Assembly (NCBI GenBank): GCA_029706075.1
Contig: JAINUG010000002.1
Location: forward strand, 878,314 to 942,313
Length of the DNA stretch: 64,000 nucleotides
Direction of reading: 5' to 3'
Source: Aldrovandia affinis
Lineage: Eukaryota; Chordata; Actinopteri; Notacanthiformes; Halosauridae
Shown here: piece after piece, positions 10,136 through 22,515 of the stretch
Position numbering within the stretch: position 1 is the first letter of the stretch
Layout of the letters: every line of letters starts with the position of its first letter
Position numbers and translations under genes: made by a program
The notes under the pieces: model-generated
What the model was told of the DNA's origin: nothing
What the model saw: only the letters and a program-made list of their open reading frames with translations
Database searches by the model: none

Positions 10136-12510
10136 GTTACGGCACTGCATAAGATTGGAACTGCTGTGGCATTGCAGCATTATGGCCTTAAATGTTTTAG
10201 CTTCCCAGGACACTGGTGATATTCACCCTCAGGAGGAAGTGAGGGTGTGACAGAACTCATCTTGTCAATATAATCATTATAATACTAATGGAGAGAGAGA
10301 GCTAGATTCAAAAGGAGAGATGGTATCTACTCTGACCAGGTTAAAAAATTATAAACACAGAAAAACAGAGCATGCACAGTCTGGCCATGGAGACTGCCCA
10401 GACAGGCCAGGTTGAGTCACTCTGTCATTTTGAGGATGTGGAGACAGAGCTGCTTCTCATATCAAAAGATTCAAAGGATAGAGAGGGCAAGAGCCCTGTG
10501 CTTTCCCAAAGTAAAGAAACTCTTCCCTGAATATTTAAATCTCTGAGAGCTGGAGAGATGGCCGCTCCTCTTGAGAGAGGAGGGGGAATGTGTGGCTTCT
10601 GCGGAACAGTGCGTTTCAATCCGAGGGACAGTAAGTGATACAAAAACAAAATGAAGACCTATTCCATGTGTGCTCCATGGTTATTTTAATGTAGATGTCT
10701 TTTAGACGCAGATGTGGACCCCCTCCCCTTTGCTATTGTTCCACGTATGATTTGGCAACATAAGTGTATTTACCCTGCCAATGAAGCCAATTTGAATTTG
10801 AATGTGAATATGAGGCAGAGAGAGAGAGAGAGAGCGGAAGAGAGAGGGAGAAACAAGGAATATGTATTTCCCCAAAATCAAACAATTTCCAAATGTCCAA
10901 ACCCAGATCAAGAGGGAAGGAGAGAGAAAAGAGAAAGGCTGGAATATGAAAGTATCTGTGTTGTTGTGCCTGAAAGCTGAGCCTGTAAGACGGCCCTCCT
11001 TTTATCCCTGCCTGTCAGAGAGCCTGTACTCTTATCTCTCAGAAATGGCTCACAGAGAGGTTCCGTCTGCGCTTGTGTTTTTTGTTACCAGTATTTTTAG
11101 ATAAAGGCATCTGTCAGATTACTTCCAGCCTCTCCTGTATGTCCTGGCAGGAAAATATGTATGCATAATTGAGGTATGCAAATGGCTCGCTGTCACTGCA
11201 GTCACGGCGGAACAGCGGAGCGGTAAGCGGACCCTGGGATAGATTAGCCACGGGGTCGTCGCTCGCCGCCTGCTCCCGCTCTTTATCCGCAAGGTCACTT
11301 TCACTATAATTGCTTCCACTGACAAGGTCATTTCTGCAACGCAAGTGGCAAAACGTGCTCCCCCCTTTTCCACCTCTCCTCTCGCCTTCCGACTCCGCCT
11401 CTTTCTCTTCATTTGTCTCTTTCTCCCTCTCACTCATTTTCTCTTTCTCTCATCTCTGTGTATGTCATCTGTCTTGTATGAGCGATGGCTCACTTTGCAG
11501 GTTTTTGACATTGGCATGGAGAGCCCCCCTTCCGTCTTTGAAAGCCTCTCTCCTCCAAAGAGCCCCCCGTGATAACCCCAGCTCTCTGTACGGGCGTGTA
11601 GCCTTCACACTACCGTGGGGCAAGGGGGGGTCAAGAAAGGGAGGGGATGAGGAATGTTCTGCCTCTCTCTGTGTGTCTCTCTCTAATCTAAGATCAGTTT
11701 TGCTCTGATCTCAAGCTAAGCCCATCCATCATGAGACAGAGGTGAAAACTGATCCAGGGTCAGATGCAGCAAGGGGTAGGGGGCTAGGGTCGGGTCGTGG
11801 CGGTGCAGCAGACAGCAGCAAAGGGCCACAGCAGTACTGAACGTGCACTAGGGCTCTAGGAAAGGGCGGTGGGGCTGAGGAGCTCAGGCTACCAATGAGA
11901 GCAAACCCTGAGGAAGGTTATAGTGGCCTGACTGTACAGGGCTCTCCCGAACCCTCCAAACCCTGTGCACAATCAGTGTTCCCTCGAGGCCTCTCCCGCC
12001 AGGGCGGGCGGCAGCAGCATTCGGAGAGGGAGAATACAGGTGGCGCTTCATTAAAAAATGATAAATCTTTCTTTCTCCATGCGGCGCGATAAATCATTTT
12101 AATCTCAGATCTGATAAGATTGCACCACAGTTAATCATGTCTCTCGGATTGTGCCAGTGATCACCGCAACAAACGGCTTCCCTTTCACAAGAGCGTGAGA
12201 TGCAAATCTGGAGCTGATTAAACACCATGTGACAGCCCAGTCAGCTCATCGCATCGTATACAGTACATACAGTATATATCAGATGTATAGAGATGTATAT
12301 GGATGGATAGATTTGTTTTACTTATTTCAGAAATGGACAGACATGATTTTCTTAATCTTCTTAACAGTTATGTCATATTTTATCCAAAATATTAACTTTA
12401 AAAAATATATTTTGCCAGCCATTTTACAGACGCATATTTCTCGTTGTACACATTCAGTCACAAACTCCTTATATTTAAAAATACATAAGTACGCATAGTA
12501 GTAAATATAA
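10136..12510. other. Noncoding stretch with GA and CT tracts and unique blocks
   Basis: It holds a GA-rich run at 10816-10850, a pyrimidine-rich tract at 11380-11460 and a G/C-rich segment at 11170-11340 that includes the octamer ATGCAAAT at 11176-11183. A second octamer is at 12200-12207. The patch at 11690-11790 has repeated GATCAG/CTGATC words. Overlapping frames on both strands of 11114-11710 come from skewed composition. I support no gene. Confidence 0.25.
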
Positions 12511-12512
12511 AG

Positions 12513-13065
12513 GAAGTAAGTGTAAAAATAAAGGAAACACCAAAATAAATTGTATTAATAGGGCATTGGGCCACCACAAGCATCTAGAACAGCTTCAGTG
12601 TGCCTTGGCATAGATTCTACAAGTGTCTGAAACTCTATTGTAGGGATGCAACACCATTTTCCATGAAAAAATCCATCATTTGGTGTTTTGTTGATGGTGG
12701 TGGAAGACGCTGTATCAGGCACTGCTCCACATCTAAGTGTTCAATTGGGTTGGGATCTGGTGGCTGATATGACCATGGCATATGGTTTACATTGAATGGT
12801 TTTATGAGCATGATAACAGTGACCACTCGTGCCCTGTGGATGTGGTATTGTCACCCAGGAAGAGACCACTCCCATCAGGATCGAAATTCTTCACCATCAG
12901 ATGAAGGTGATCACTCAGAATGGCTTTGTGTATATTGGCTTTTAACCTGCCCTCTAAGAGGTTGAGTGGTCCTAAGCCATGCCATGAAAATGCACCCCAC
13001 ACCAGAACAGAGCCACCAGAACCCTTCAATTACTCAAGCATTTCCCTTATTTTGGCAGTTAGCTG
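12513..13065 (-). mobile_element. Tc1-like deletion derivative, copy 1
   Basis: The right end, read in reverse, starts CAGCTAACTGCCAAAATAAG; the left end is a weaker match (GTAAGTGTAAAAATAAAGG). Inside, minus-strand frames encode GGSVLVWGAFSWHGLGPL, DHLHLMVKNFDPDGSGLF and PDPNPIEHL, all from the C-terminal half of a Tc1/mariner transposase, spread over two frames. The N-terminal half is missing. The join from terminal repeat to transposase is at the same place as in the copy at 27823-28353. Confidence 0.82.
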
Positions 13066-15062
13066 TACATGTTAGTTGTAATAAAATGCTGTGTTAGGGA
13101 TGTGAGCGGGTACTATGAACGTAGCCCCTGATAGTGCACAGAAGACTCCAGGTCTGTCTCTCTCACCAGGAGGAGGAGGGTGCTAGTAAACAATGCTCCA
13201 CCTGTACCTATAACCTGTGTCCTATCCCAGCCAAACCACATGGTACGGCCTCAGCCACTTATAAGAGGTCTCATAAGACCACCATAATTCATTTGCACGT
13301 GATTAATGAAGGCCGTCAGATATGCGTCCGTCTCCCACAGCTCAATGGCGTATAAGTGGAGAGGATCCCCATTCCCTCCCCACTCAACACCAGCTCCCTC
13401 CACTCTACCGCTCTGTAATGGAGGACCTGAAACTGACAAACCAGCATGGCCGCCCACACCCTCTTCCCATAAACCGCACACGGATAAGCTGGCTCCTTCT
13501 GTCTCTCTCAGGAACGGTTTTGGGATCCATGAGTTCCAGGCTTAGAAACACTGTGACAAAGGCTTAAATCTCTGATTAGGCCATTACAGGAGATATAACC
13601 CAAAGTTAAATATTGAGATAATGAGAGCCGCCGGTCCGTGTCAAGGATTAGATATAATTACAAAAAGATTATTGGTAGAGAGCATCTTCCCCAATTTCAC
13701 CTCCACGAAAACAGCAGACCTGCTGAGAATTAATCATGGACGTACAAACAGACAGTGTTGAGCACAGAAAATAATCCCACCGCCAGCCACCAGCAGGCGG
13801 ATAGCACAGGTCAAGCACAGAAACGCGAGCCGCATAGGAACCTTGCTAAACAAACAGACCTCATGCCTTTAATACAAATCTCCAACAACCAACCTGCCTC
13901 AGACACAGGTGTTCATCTAAATATTCATGATTCTTCATTTTGACAAAGTATAGCCATTTACTGTCACCTCAGTAATGGGGGATTCTGACTCTGTATTGTA
14001 TAATGTGACAATTCTATAGGTGTAATCGGGAACTGAGTGTCAGTGTGTTATTGCGAGCATGCCAACTGAATGTTGGTATTATTGTATATAGACAAGTAGA
14101 TGAAGTTACAGGAATGGGCAAAAATGCTACCTCTGTCATAATTTATTTTTAAAAGAATACATTATAAGCCATTCTCGGGTTGGCGTAGTGGCGATGCATT
14201 ATTAAGCATTGCAAAGCAGGGCAAAATGACTTGGATGTCTTTTGATTCCGTGTACATCAGACGGCATGCTAATAATGTGTGCTTAATCAGGGAAGACGTG
14301 CCATGGAGAATACAACAGGATGAGTACAGAACAAAATGTGCTTTTACCACGGTTTGGTTGAGTCATTGTTCTTACTGCCTGCATGATGTGCAACGTGTGA
14401 ATCTTCCTGTGATGGTTTGTAGGTTTCTCTGGACAACAGTTAAAAATATAGCTGCAAGCCACAGCCTGGCAGAACAGCTCCCCATGAGAATTATAGAGCG
14501 TTCTCTCAAACTGCAGAGTTGTACTGTTTAACAGTGGTTTGTTTGCACTTGTGTTAAATATGATTTTTTCTTTTCAAATTTCAACCGCAGTCGGGGGAGA
14601 TGCATCCTTTTTAAAACCTGGGTGAATTTGCCTGAGCGAACGCCTAATGTTTTGACTCACCAGAATGAAATTTGGTGCATCAAGAAAGACGAAGTAGCAG
14701 ATCTCAGTTTATATGAAGCAAAGAAAATGTATAGTTTATTCAACATGGACGCATCACAGCTTTCCGAACACTCAAGAAAGCATTGACGAATGCAAGTTAG
14801 ATGAAATAACATGGCTCTTTAACCAGCTTATACTGGCTATATACTTTGCCTTTGAGGAGTTCACTAAGCACTTGTGTATTTGTGTATTGTGACTGCTTTT
14901 TGAAGGCAATGGTCGCAATGGGTCAAATCTCTATTAGGATGCAATTTGCGGGGGTTACATCACTTTGAAACTTTGCTTTAGACACAGTTAAATCTACTCA
15001 TGCATATGTTTACCTCAGGTGAATGCGCTAAAACAGGGTGGAGATTTTGTAAATTAGGTCGA
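13066..15062. other. Unique noncoding stretch
   Basis: No gene, RNA or repeat family is supported. The region is complex and unrepetitive, for example 13590-13950 and 14160-14500, with several TAAT/ATTA words, as seen in conserved noncoding elements. Short overlapping frames at 13134-13567 show no recognisable domain. Confidence 0.2.
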
Positions 15063-15294
15063 TTAGGTCTGATTTACTAAAGCATGCGTTAATTGCAACT
15101 CTCCTCTTTGCGCGTGAATTTTTAGAACACCCGAAAGCAGGCGGTATTTTTGTAAACGCTGAAATAGCCTAGCTCACGTCCTTCCTATAAACTCTTCAAA
15201 GAATGTGACCACAATAACTAGCTAATTCTTATAGGTGATTTTAATTTGAACTGGTCTTAAAAAAAAAAAAGGTTTATCACAAATACGATCTAGA

Positions 15295-15640
15295 TCAATT
15301 AGTCAATTTAAAAAAACCCTCAAAGGCCTCATTTACACTTGTCTTTTTATGCGACGTATACCCGGTTTCTTCTGTATCCGATGCCCGGATTATGCTGTTG
15401 GAAAGGTTCTCTTTTATATGCCCCCTAAAATCATGCCATCTTTTCTTTACATCATATACTGTTAATTTTTTATGGCTAATGATTTTTTTTTTTGTGATGT
15501 CTCTCCAAATTATGTTTCTCCTCTCTGTTAGTGTTATAGCCAATTCCTACGCTGTAATACGGCGTTGTGACATTTACTTCTATTTCCCATGACTTATTTT
15601 CCTGATCTGTAAATGTACGTTTTTATTTTCTCTTGGTTTC
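15295..15640 (-). pseudogene. Harbinger MYB-like (SANT) DNA-binding protein, relic
   Basis: The frame encodes ITLTERRNIIWRDITKK followed by TVYDVKKRWHDFRGHIKEN, the RRN-x-IW-x2-I and VKKRW-x-D pattern of the trihelix/MYB-like accessory protein that Harbinger elements use together with their nuclease. A basic tail and a stop follow at 15295. Upstream, a second frame gives KRTFTDQEN after an in-frame TAA, so at least one frameshift separates the first and second helices. It is a decayed copy and its partner nuclease is absent. Confidence 0.65.
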
Positions 15641-15789
15641 CGTGCTACTTGTGCCTAGTTGCTGCACTAGCCTAGCCATTTCTTGATCTGGACATGTGAT
15701 CTGCCATATTGTTTTAGGTTTTTTTTCTCCTAACGCAAAATTGCAAATGGGAGTGTTTAATTATAATTTTTTAAAAGACTTTGTTTCAG

Positions 15790-16095
15790 AATTTTCCCCA
15801 TTTTATACTAATTTCTTAGCCAATTATACCCTCCTTTCATGTCAACTATCCCCCTCGTATTGTGAGTTCGCTGCCGTCGCCCTGAGACCGGCAGTGACAA
15901 AGGCGTGTAACTCCGGTATGCATACAGCCACTCTTATATGCAGCGAGCTGTATCGGCTTCCCTCCCCCCCTCCCTAGTGGCGCTCCCTAGTGGCCAGAGC
16001 CGAACTGGCACGGCTGGTGGAATGGGACCTCGGTCGCAGTGGGCAGCATGTGTCTCGGTCGGATGCTCTTACTGCTACACCACCCAGAAGGTGTT
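15790..16095 (-). mobile_element. tRNA-derived SINE, family A, nested in Harbinger
   Basis: On the minus strand the head reads GGTGTAGCAGTAAGAGCATC (A-box-like), then CGAGGTCCCATTCC (B-box-like). The body includes GCCACTAGGGAGCGCCACTA, and the tail is GAGGGTATAATTGGCTAAG. The head-body-tail order and the tail match the copies at 52461 and 28852. It interrupts the Harbinger element and so is the younger insertion. Confidence 0.72.
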
Positions 16096-16764
16096 TCATT
16101 TCTTTGATTGCGTAATTAGAACGTCTTAGAAAATTGTTGTTAATGCGTAGGTATCTGCGATCACAAAATAGCCGCAATATAGTGACTGCTGTTGCGCTGG
16201 GACTATTTCCTTAGTAAATCTGGCCCTCATATTTCCAGCGTTATAAATGTGCAATTTGATTGGGTAAAAGTTGTCTTATTTTATAATAATAAAAGTGCCA
16301 TACAAAAAACATTTGTATGCAAATTTCCCTGTCAATTGGGCAAGTTGTTCTTGAAAAGATGGGCAGGTAAATCAGGAAATTCTACTGGCTGTTGAGGCCA
16401 TATTCAAAGTAGGCACATTGTTATGGAAAGGTCACATGTCTGTGAACACCAAATGTGGCATCAATTGCACAATTTGGGATTATTTTACGCTCGGCTGCAT
16501 ATTATGGTTGATAGCAGAAATTTGTTTGCAAGCCAACCGTTTGACCTTCAAATTTGGTGGGCACTCGCAACTCAAAGTTCTACGACACTGCCAGATTTGT
16601 ACAACAGGAAGAAATGGTCTTATCTGTTATTTGATTGGCTCGCGGTAGACGGATAGTTTGACGTACACACTTGTTATGAACAAAATGAATGAAGGGTGGC
16701 CCAGGGGTAATTTCACATTAAACGTTAATCGTTCAAGCAGATGATAAGGCCAAGCTTTATTTCT

Positions 16765-17000
16765 TTTTTAAACTGTTTTTCTCCCCAATTGGGAGTCGCC
16801 AACTGTTCACCTCAGTTCAACACTGTGCCAACTAAACCTGCACAAGAACTGTGCATGCTCTCAGCCCATGAGCCAGTGGCCATTTTCCACACTATAGCGC
16901 TCGAGATAAACAGGAGAGCTAGTGCCAATCAGAGGGGAGGAGCATCTCTCACTGATCACCGCTAGTCATGTGTGGACACCTCGCGTGTTATTGGGAAGGC
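16765..17000 (-). mobile_element. Possible diverged SINE, family A tail
   Basis: TTTTTCTCCCCAATTGGGAG at 16776 resembles the reverse of the family A tail (CCAAATTGGGAGAAAA). The remaining 200 bases show no clear body or tRNA head, so this is a weak call based on the tail only. Confidence 0.35.
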
Positions 17001-17204
17001 CTAAAGCAGCTGTAACGTGAAGAAGCCTGGCTGGGGAGGCCAAAGGCTGCATTCAAACACATGCATTTGGAACACCGTTACACAACGGAACAATGGCTCA
17101 ATCCACACCCGTTTTCACTTCACAGACAAGCACCGCAAACGTCATTCAGTTTCATATTCCTTATTGCCATGTTACACAAGTTACACACGAGATAATTGCA
17201 ATTA

Positions 17205-17430
17205 GTTTTTCCGCATATCTCTCCTAAGAGAGGTCCATGCGCAGGGTCAGCCATAGTACGGCGCCCCTGGAGTAGTTATGGGCACTTCGGCAGTGCCCCA
17301 GAAAGTGAACTAGCATCCCTCCGGTTTCCAGTTCATTGTTTTTTCGTTTGGCCTTCCTGGGATTTGAACCAGCAACCCACTTGTCAGCCCGATCGCTAAC
17401 CACTGAGCCACTTCAGCCACTTCTTCACAC
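17205..17430 (-). mobile_element. tRNA-derived SINE, family B
   Basis: On the minus strand the head is GTGGCTCAGTGGTTAGCGAT (A box), followed by TTGCTGGTTCAAATCCCAGG (B box). The body shares the CAGGGTCAGCCATAGTACGG phrase (plus strand) with the reverse of the copy at 63198-63457. The 3' end is just past CTCTCCTAAGAGAG near 17218. Confidence 0.78.
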
Positions 17431-18480
17431 CTCATGTGCTAATAATGAGTCCATGGACGATGTGTATCACGTTTTATTGAATCAGAGTAGTGGTTTACAA
17501 GAAAATATCACTATGTTCACTCTTCAAAATGGCAGAAATTCCAGCATGCAATTGGGGGAAAATGCATGCTGCAGTATGGGGAATTCCATATGCTAAATAA
17601 TGTATGTAGGGGGAGGCTATTCAACTGGTAACTTCTCAATGGCCCTTTGACCTGTTGACCACCGTTTTTAAAATATTAACCCACAAACCTGAAATTAAAT
17701 TAAATATTGGTGTTATACCAAATAATTGTTTTCTAGGAAAAATATATTTATATATATATTTATATATTTTGTTGTCACATGCACCAATCTGTCTCACTGA
17801 AAAGCGCAGTAAATGCTCTAATGGCGGACGGCCATTTTGAACATTCGAACACTAAAAATGTAACTAGCAGGCCTATGGAGGGTGGGCGATAGACACTGAA
17901 AATCCCACCTGATAGCAAAAAAGACCCAACTGATTGGTTTAAAATGTGTTTTTTTGTCATCTTGACATATTTCTCTAGCCAAACAATAGACATCGGGGTG
18001 ATGCTGATTAGTTATGGCTTTACGCTTTTATCCTGCCCCAAAGCCTTCTTTCACGATCCCTGTTCACTTTTAACTAAAAGATTCACCAGCTTCGGTCGAC
18101 TTTATGAAACCGCACGTCTTGTAATTCAGAAAATGAATTCATGCTGTAAAATTGAACACCCAGTGGGGCAAATAAAAAATACGTAGTACTGCGGTTTTTC
18201 GATGCCATGGCAGTTGAACGGAACCTCTATGAGAGCAACGATAATTCGTTGAGAGAAATGTCGGGCACCACTGTGACCTGCCTACCATTGGGAATAAACC
18301 TATATCTAGGTCTGCATCTGCAGTGTCAGCATACCTCCCACTAGTGACAGAATAATAAGCAATAACTATGCATTAGGTCTGTTTTGTTAACACACATACA
18401 CAAATAGTATAGGCCTTCAGGAAGAGGTAGCTGAAGAACCCTGAGACCGTGTGCTCTCTCTGGGGCATCTGATGGGCACT
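17431..18480. other. Noncoding stretch upstream of the terminal exon
   Basis: AT-rich sequence with a TA-rich run at 17742-17770. It is probably intronic if the gene call is right. No repeat family is recognised. Confidence 0.3.
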
Positions 18481-18540
18481 TAGCTGTGACCTGCGACCAC
18501 ACCCTCACACCCTCCTCCTCCTCCTCCTCTCCCTCTGCAG

Positions 18541-19168
18541 GCACCACTCTGAAGGGACCGTGTGTGACCCACGCCAGGACGCCTTTTTAAATATGCAACC
18601 CCCCCAGTCCGCCGGGGCCGCCTCGCGGGGGGCCCAGACTGAGGTGCCTTGCAGCCGATTGGACGGGGCGTCGGCCGGGGGCTGCAGGTGTTCCCCCCTC
18701 CGCCACTCCGCCTCCCCCCCACCCTACCACACCTGCTCCGTTCCCATCATCCCCTCGGTGCAGGGACACCACGACGACGCTTCCTGTATGCAAACAGCCA
18801 GCGCAAGAAGGAGCGTCCGCTCTCTGGCGCCCCCGGGAGACGCGGGGGACGGCCCCTCCAGCCCGCACCGACCCTCCTCCTCCTCCTCCTCTGCCTCTTC
18901 CTCCTCCTCTCCCTCCAAAGGGGCGGTGCAGCAGGTCGCAGTGGCCCTGCTCCTGGACGAGGCGCACGAGCAGCTGAGGGTGCTGGCGCACGCCCACAGG
19001 AAGCAGGAGGACACGAGCTCCGCCCACACGGTCGCCAGGGAGACCGCCTGCTTCCTGTCGCCCACGTGGGGCGAAGCCGGGGGGGCGGCCCCGTGCGGAC
19101 CGCCCGAGACCCGACTGGTGACCCCCAGCAGAGAGGCGCACAGAGACTCTGGCCAGCCCTGCGAGTGA
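18541..19168 (+). CDS. Terminal coding exon of an unidentified Ser/Pro-rich protein
   Basis: A long pyrimidine tract of CTC units ends in CTGCAG at 18540 and makes a strong acceptor. After one base of a split codon the frame reads HHSEGTVCDPRQDAFLNMQ and runs 209 codons to TGA at 19166-19168. The protein is Ser/Pro/Ala-rich, with a polyserine run from TCC repeats (about 18880-18910), and then a helix-like segment VALLLDEAHEQLRVLAHAHR at about 18938-19000. Codons end in G or C almost throughout the helix-coding part, unlike a chance frame. Larger frames on both strands of this exon arise from its high GC content and lack such a pattern. The exon phase fits the candidate exon at 349-470. I do not recognise the protein; the layout suggests the disordered C-terminus of a larger scaffold-type protein, which is inference only. 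Confidence 0.62.
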
Positions 19169-21128
19169 GGGGGCGGGGGCCTTCGCTTTGTGTGTGGATC
19201 TCAGATCAGCCCTGGCGTTTTCTGAAACCGAGACTGCAGAGCTTTGCAGGGAGGGGATTACGAGCGGGGGAAAAAAAAACTGAGTTATTAAAAAATTTAA
19301 AGAAAAACACAATGTGCATAAAATATGAGAGAGGAAAGGGGGGTGAGCTAGGTTTAAAAACTTATCGAAAAAGAAAAATTATTTATATGCATTTATTTAA
19401 ATGACAAGCTTCTACTTAGAAAAAGAAACCAAATAGTCTGTCATCTCCATTGTGTTTTTAAGTGTAAAAAAAAAAAATATATATATATATATATGTATAT
19501 GAAATAAAATGTGACCAAGTAAAAATGAGGAAAGTGGGAAAGATGTAACCTTGCTGTTGTACCAACTCCTTCACACCTTTCAGACACGGCTGTACAAAGA
19601 GACTACCTGCCCCCTCTCCTCCATGTTGCCCCCTCTCCACCCCCCCCACCAGGAGGACCACGTGTTGACCTGACCTAGGGTGGGGAGGGCCATGGCGTTT
19701 GCCTGATTTGTGCCAGGTAGATTGTGCGTTCGCTCTGTGTTTCTGGCCAAGGAAAGCATCAAACTCTGCCTTCAAACTCTGAAATCCCACTGTTCATCCG
19801 CTGACACTGACTGAGAGAGAACCTAAAGTAAGTGGAGGACTAAATGCCCACAGACGAAGGGAAGCGAAGCATCTTCAGCGAAACGGCAGCGGAGCAGCAC
19901 TGACAGTCCGAAAGAGCAGCGGCTCACCCTACTGCGGCTTGGGTCCGTCACGCTCCTGTTATTTTTTCATACGCGACTGAAGAAAGTGCTGTTTTTAGGT
20001 GGATTTGGTGGGGATAAGGAATGGTTAATGCTCAGCCATCAGACCTCCCCAACACACACACACACACACTCCTGTGGTGACGTTACTGAAGTCGGAGGGA
20101 ATTTGCAAGGATGGGGGGGATGAAGAAGGAATGGAGTGATGGTGACCAGTTGGGAAAAGCGTAGAGGGGTTGATACGTGGTACATTACCTTGAGCATGTG
20201 GAGGATTTTTTCTGTTTTTTTCTTTTTTTTAATGGAAGGTGTCAATCAACTGCTTTTCTTGGGGGCGGGGTGGGAGGGGTGGGGACACGTGGTGAATTTG
20301 CATCAGGACTCCCTATTTTCTGTTTTATTTACAAACCAAATTTTGGGAGAAAAAAAAAAAATGGAATCAGTAAAAAAATATATATATATGTTTTTCCATG
20401 TTTTGTATTGTTACTGTAAACCCCCTCTTCCCCCCGCCCCCAAGATCGGTGCATGTTAAGACTTGTTTTATAGAACATCGTCCCTAAATTTGAGATTTCT
20501 GTCACAATACCTGGAGTTGTGCACAAACTTTATAGTTCAGCATCATACGAGCCACGTGCTCTGAGGTTTTGAAAAATGGAGACGTGTGTCACGGAAGAAC
20601 GTGGGATGGTTACCCAATCCCCATGATTTCTACAGCTTGTGCTGCTTTCTAGCTCTCCGCTTCTCCCAGCGATGCTAGGTCAATTCTGGATCTTTAAAAC
20701 AAGCCAGCGATTTTCTCGGCGTTTCAGCAGTTCTATACAGGCTGAGCCTCATTCTCCTCACTGAAACGGTGAAGGAGCAGGCGCTGTTTCACCAGTGGCC
20801 TGTCCATTTTGGGGGAGGTGGATCACATGTTCACTGTACCGGCTAACCCGTGTGGGACTGGAGCCCTGTTCCCTGTGTGCTCATTTTTCTTTGATGTGTT
20901 ATTTTAACGGCAGCCTAATGAAGAGCTGCTTTCATGAAGAGCTACTGAGTTCCTTCCTCCAGCCGCGGAAGTCTTACTGCATTCCAAGAGTCAGAAGGGG
21001 AAGGCTGCCTGCCAAACTCTGCCAACTACTGACATACTGTTTAGTTCATCAGAACTAGCTGCTGTAAAACCACACAGGGCCGGTGGGGCTGATGTGCACA
21101 TGAAATAAAACTTTAGGGCCTGCTGGCT
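19169..21128 (+). other. Probable 3' UTR of the terminal exon
   Basis: After the TGA, about 1.95 kb of A/T-rich sequence with long A-runs, TA repeats (19477-19497), T-runs (20204-20231) and no plausible coding frame reaches an AATAAA at 21104-21109. An earlier AATAAA at 19503 could give a shorter transcript. No splice acceptor or new gene start is obvious, and the extent is inferred from the polyadenylation signal. Confidence 0.5.
21104..21109 (+). terminator. Polyadenylation signal AATAAA, candidate end of transcript
   Basis: This is a canonical hexamer in GAAATAAAACTTT context at the end of the long 3' UTR-like stretch. A GT-rich stretch begins about 105 bases later at 21215, farther than the usual downstream element. 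Confidence 0.45.
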
Positions 21129-22250
21129 GAAATACTTGAGAAAGATGACAGGGCCCTAATAATGATTTTCCTTTACTGCTACAGGGGTCCTTTGGCAGGC
21201 TCAGTGTCCCTTAAATTGGTGTGTGTGTGGGGTGGGGGGGGGAGGGCTTGTGTGTGCGTTTGTTGGGTTGTGGGTGGCTGTGTGCATGTGAGAGTATGTT
21301 TGTGTTTTATTTTTTCATCTAAAACTATAGAGGCTGTTTCTCTGCACAAAACACTGACACAGGGATTATCTTGGCACTCCTGGCTCCCCCTCACGTTCAT
21401 ATACTGGTACAGAAAGGCTGCGGTCCTCTCTTCCAGCCAGAGACCAGAGAGAACCGGACTGCAGGGACAGACTACAGGGCCATAGAGCTCCAGGTGGACT
21501 TCCTGTTCAAGGTGCCAGAAGACCAGAAGGCCCCTGTTCACTGAGATGACCATCAAAGCCTTGCAGGGTGTTGAGATGGCCAATCAGATGGCACCAAACA
21601 GCCGCACTTTATTACCGTTCTGTACAATGCAGTGTCTCAAATGGGAATTGCATTTTACACATTCTTGTTGAGTTAGTGGAAAGCTAAGAACGAGCTAGCA
21701 AAAAATCTCCCTCTAGCCCCCCCTCTCCCAGAACAGTCAGCAAGCACATTTCCATTTGAAAAAGACAGGCTGTCTTTTAAAGTTTAATTTCACTCTTTGG
21801 TGTGCTGCAGGAGACTTAACTCCTGGTGAAGATTTTGAATTTGTGTAAAGACTAAACCTTCTGGTGACGCTAATGTGTCTTTAAATGAAAGTAAGGTGCT
21901 ACACATTAAGGTTCCCTCTGTCTTTCTCCTCTTCCACTCCCCATTTCTCTCTCTAGCTATCCTTATTTTTTCCCCGCTACCCTTTCTCCCTTCATTTTTT
22001 CCGTCCCTCACTCTGCCCTCTCTCCCCCCCCCCCCAGAAGTAATAGTAATACAGTTATCTGCAGGAATGTTACAGTCTGAATGGTGCTGGCTTGCTCACT
22101 TCGACAGTCTGAATAAGCACACCGCTACAGCTGGGGTGATGAAATTTGGCTCCCTCGCTTTGGAAACACTCCGATGCACCATAGACACAGCCTATGCCAT
22201 CTGTCCCAGAGTCTGTGCCGGATTTATTCTGCTGGTGAATGCCTGCCAGA
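21129..22250. other. Noncoding stretch with GT- and CT-rich tracts
   Basis: G/T-rich sequence at 21215-21305 and a pyrimidine tract at 21915-22036 that ends in a 14-base C-run. Short frames at 21179-21583 show no recognisable domain. Confidence 0.3.
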
Positions 22251-22256
22251 CTCATC

Positions 22257-22273
22257 TGCACACACACACACAC

Positions 22274-22315
<42 letters not shown>

Positions 22316-22515
22316 ATACATACATACATACACAAACATTAAATTCAAAAAATTACTAGTTATTTTGCAGGAAAAGAAAAAACAGGGCACAGAGCAGCTT
22401 GGTTTTGTGTGTGTGTGTGAGTGCATGTGCACTTGTGTGCGTGCATATGCGAGTGCCTGTGTGTGAATGTGCACATATTTGCGTGAGTGCGTGTGTGTGT
22501 GTGTGTGCATTTTTC
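22257..22515. repeat. CA/CATA and GT microsatellites
   Basis: CA and CATA units at 22257-22338, then an interrupted GTGT/GTGC array at 22405-22509. All frames are open through them, which explains the long repetitive Thr-His and Cys-Val frames. Confidence 0.9.

Larger units (their letters stand above)
15066..16226 (-). mobile_element. PIF/Harbinger-like element with MYB-like gene relic and nested SINE
   Basis: The left terminus reads GGTCTGATTTACTAA and the right terminus, in reverse, GGGCCAGATTTACTAAGG. Left flank TTA and right flank TCA fit the 3-bp TWA-type target site of Harbinger elements with one change. A minus-strand frame inside encodes part of the MYB/SANT-like accessory protein of these elements. 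No nuclease gene fits in 1.16 kb, so the element is non-autonomous. A family A SINE occupies about 15790-16095. Confidence 0.75.

Noticed and set aside
17330-17420. A genuine tRNA gene suggested by good A and B boxes (also at 28852, 51005 and 63205)
   Set aside because: The arms do not pair into a cloverleaf, and each is followed by a SINE body and tail.
18587-19312. A 241-codon minus-strand frame and a 251-codon alternative plus-strand frame across the terminal exon
   Set aside because: Both arise from the high GC content. Only the 18541-19168 frame has G/C-ending codons, a fitting acceptor and a protein-like composition.
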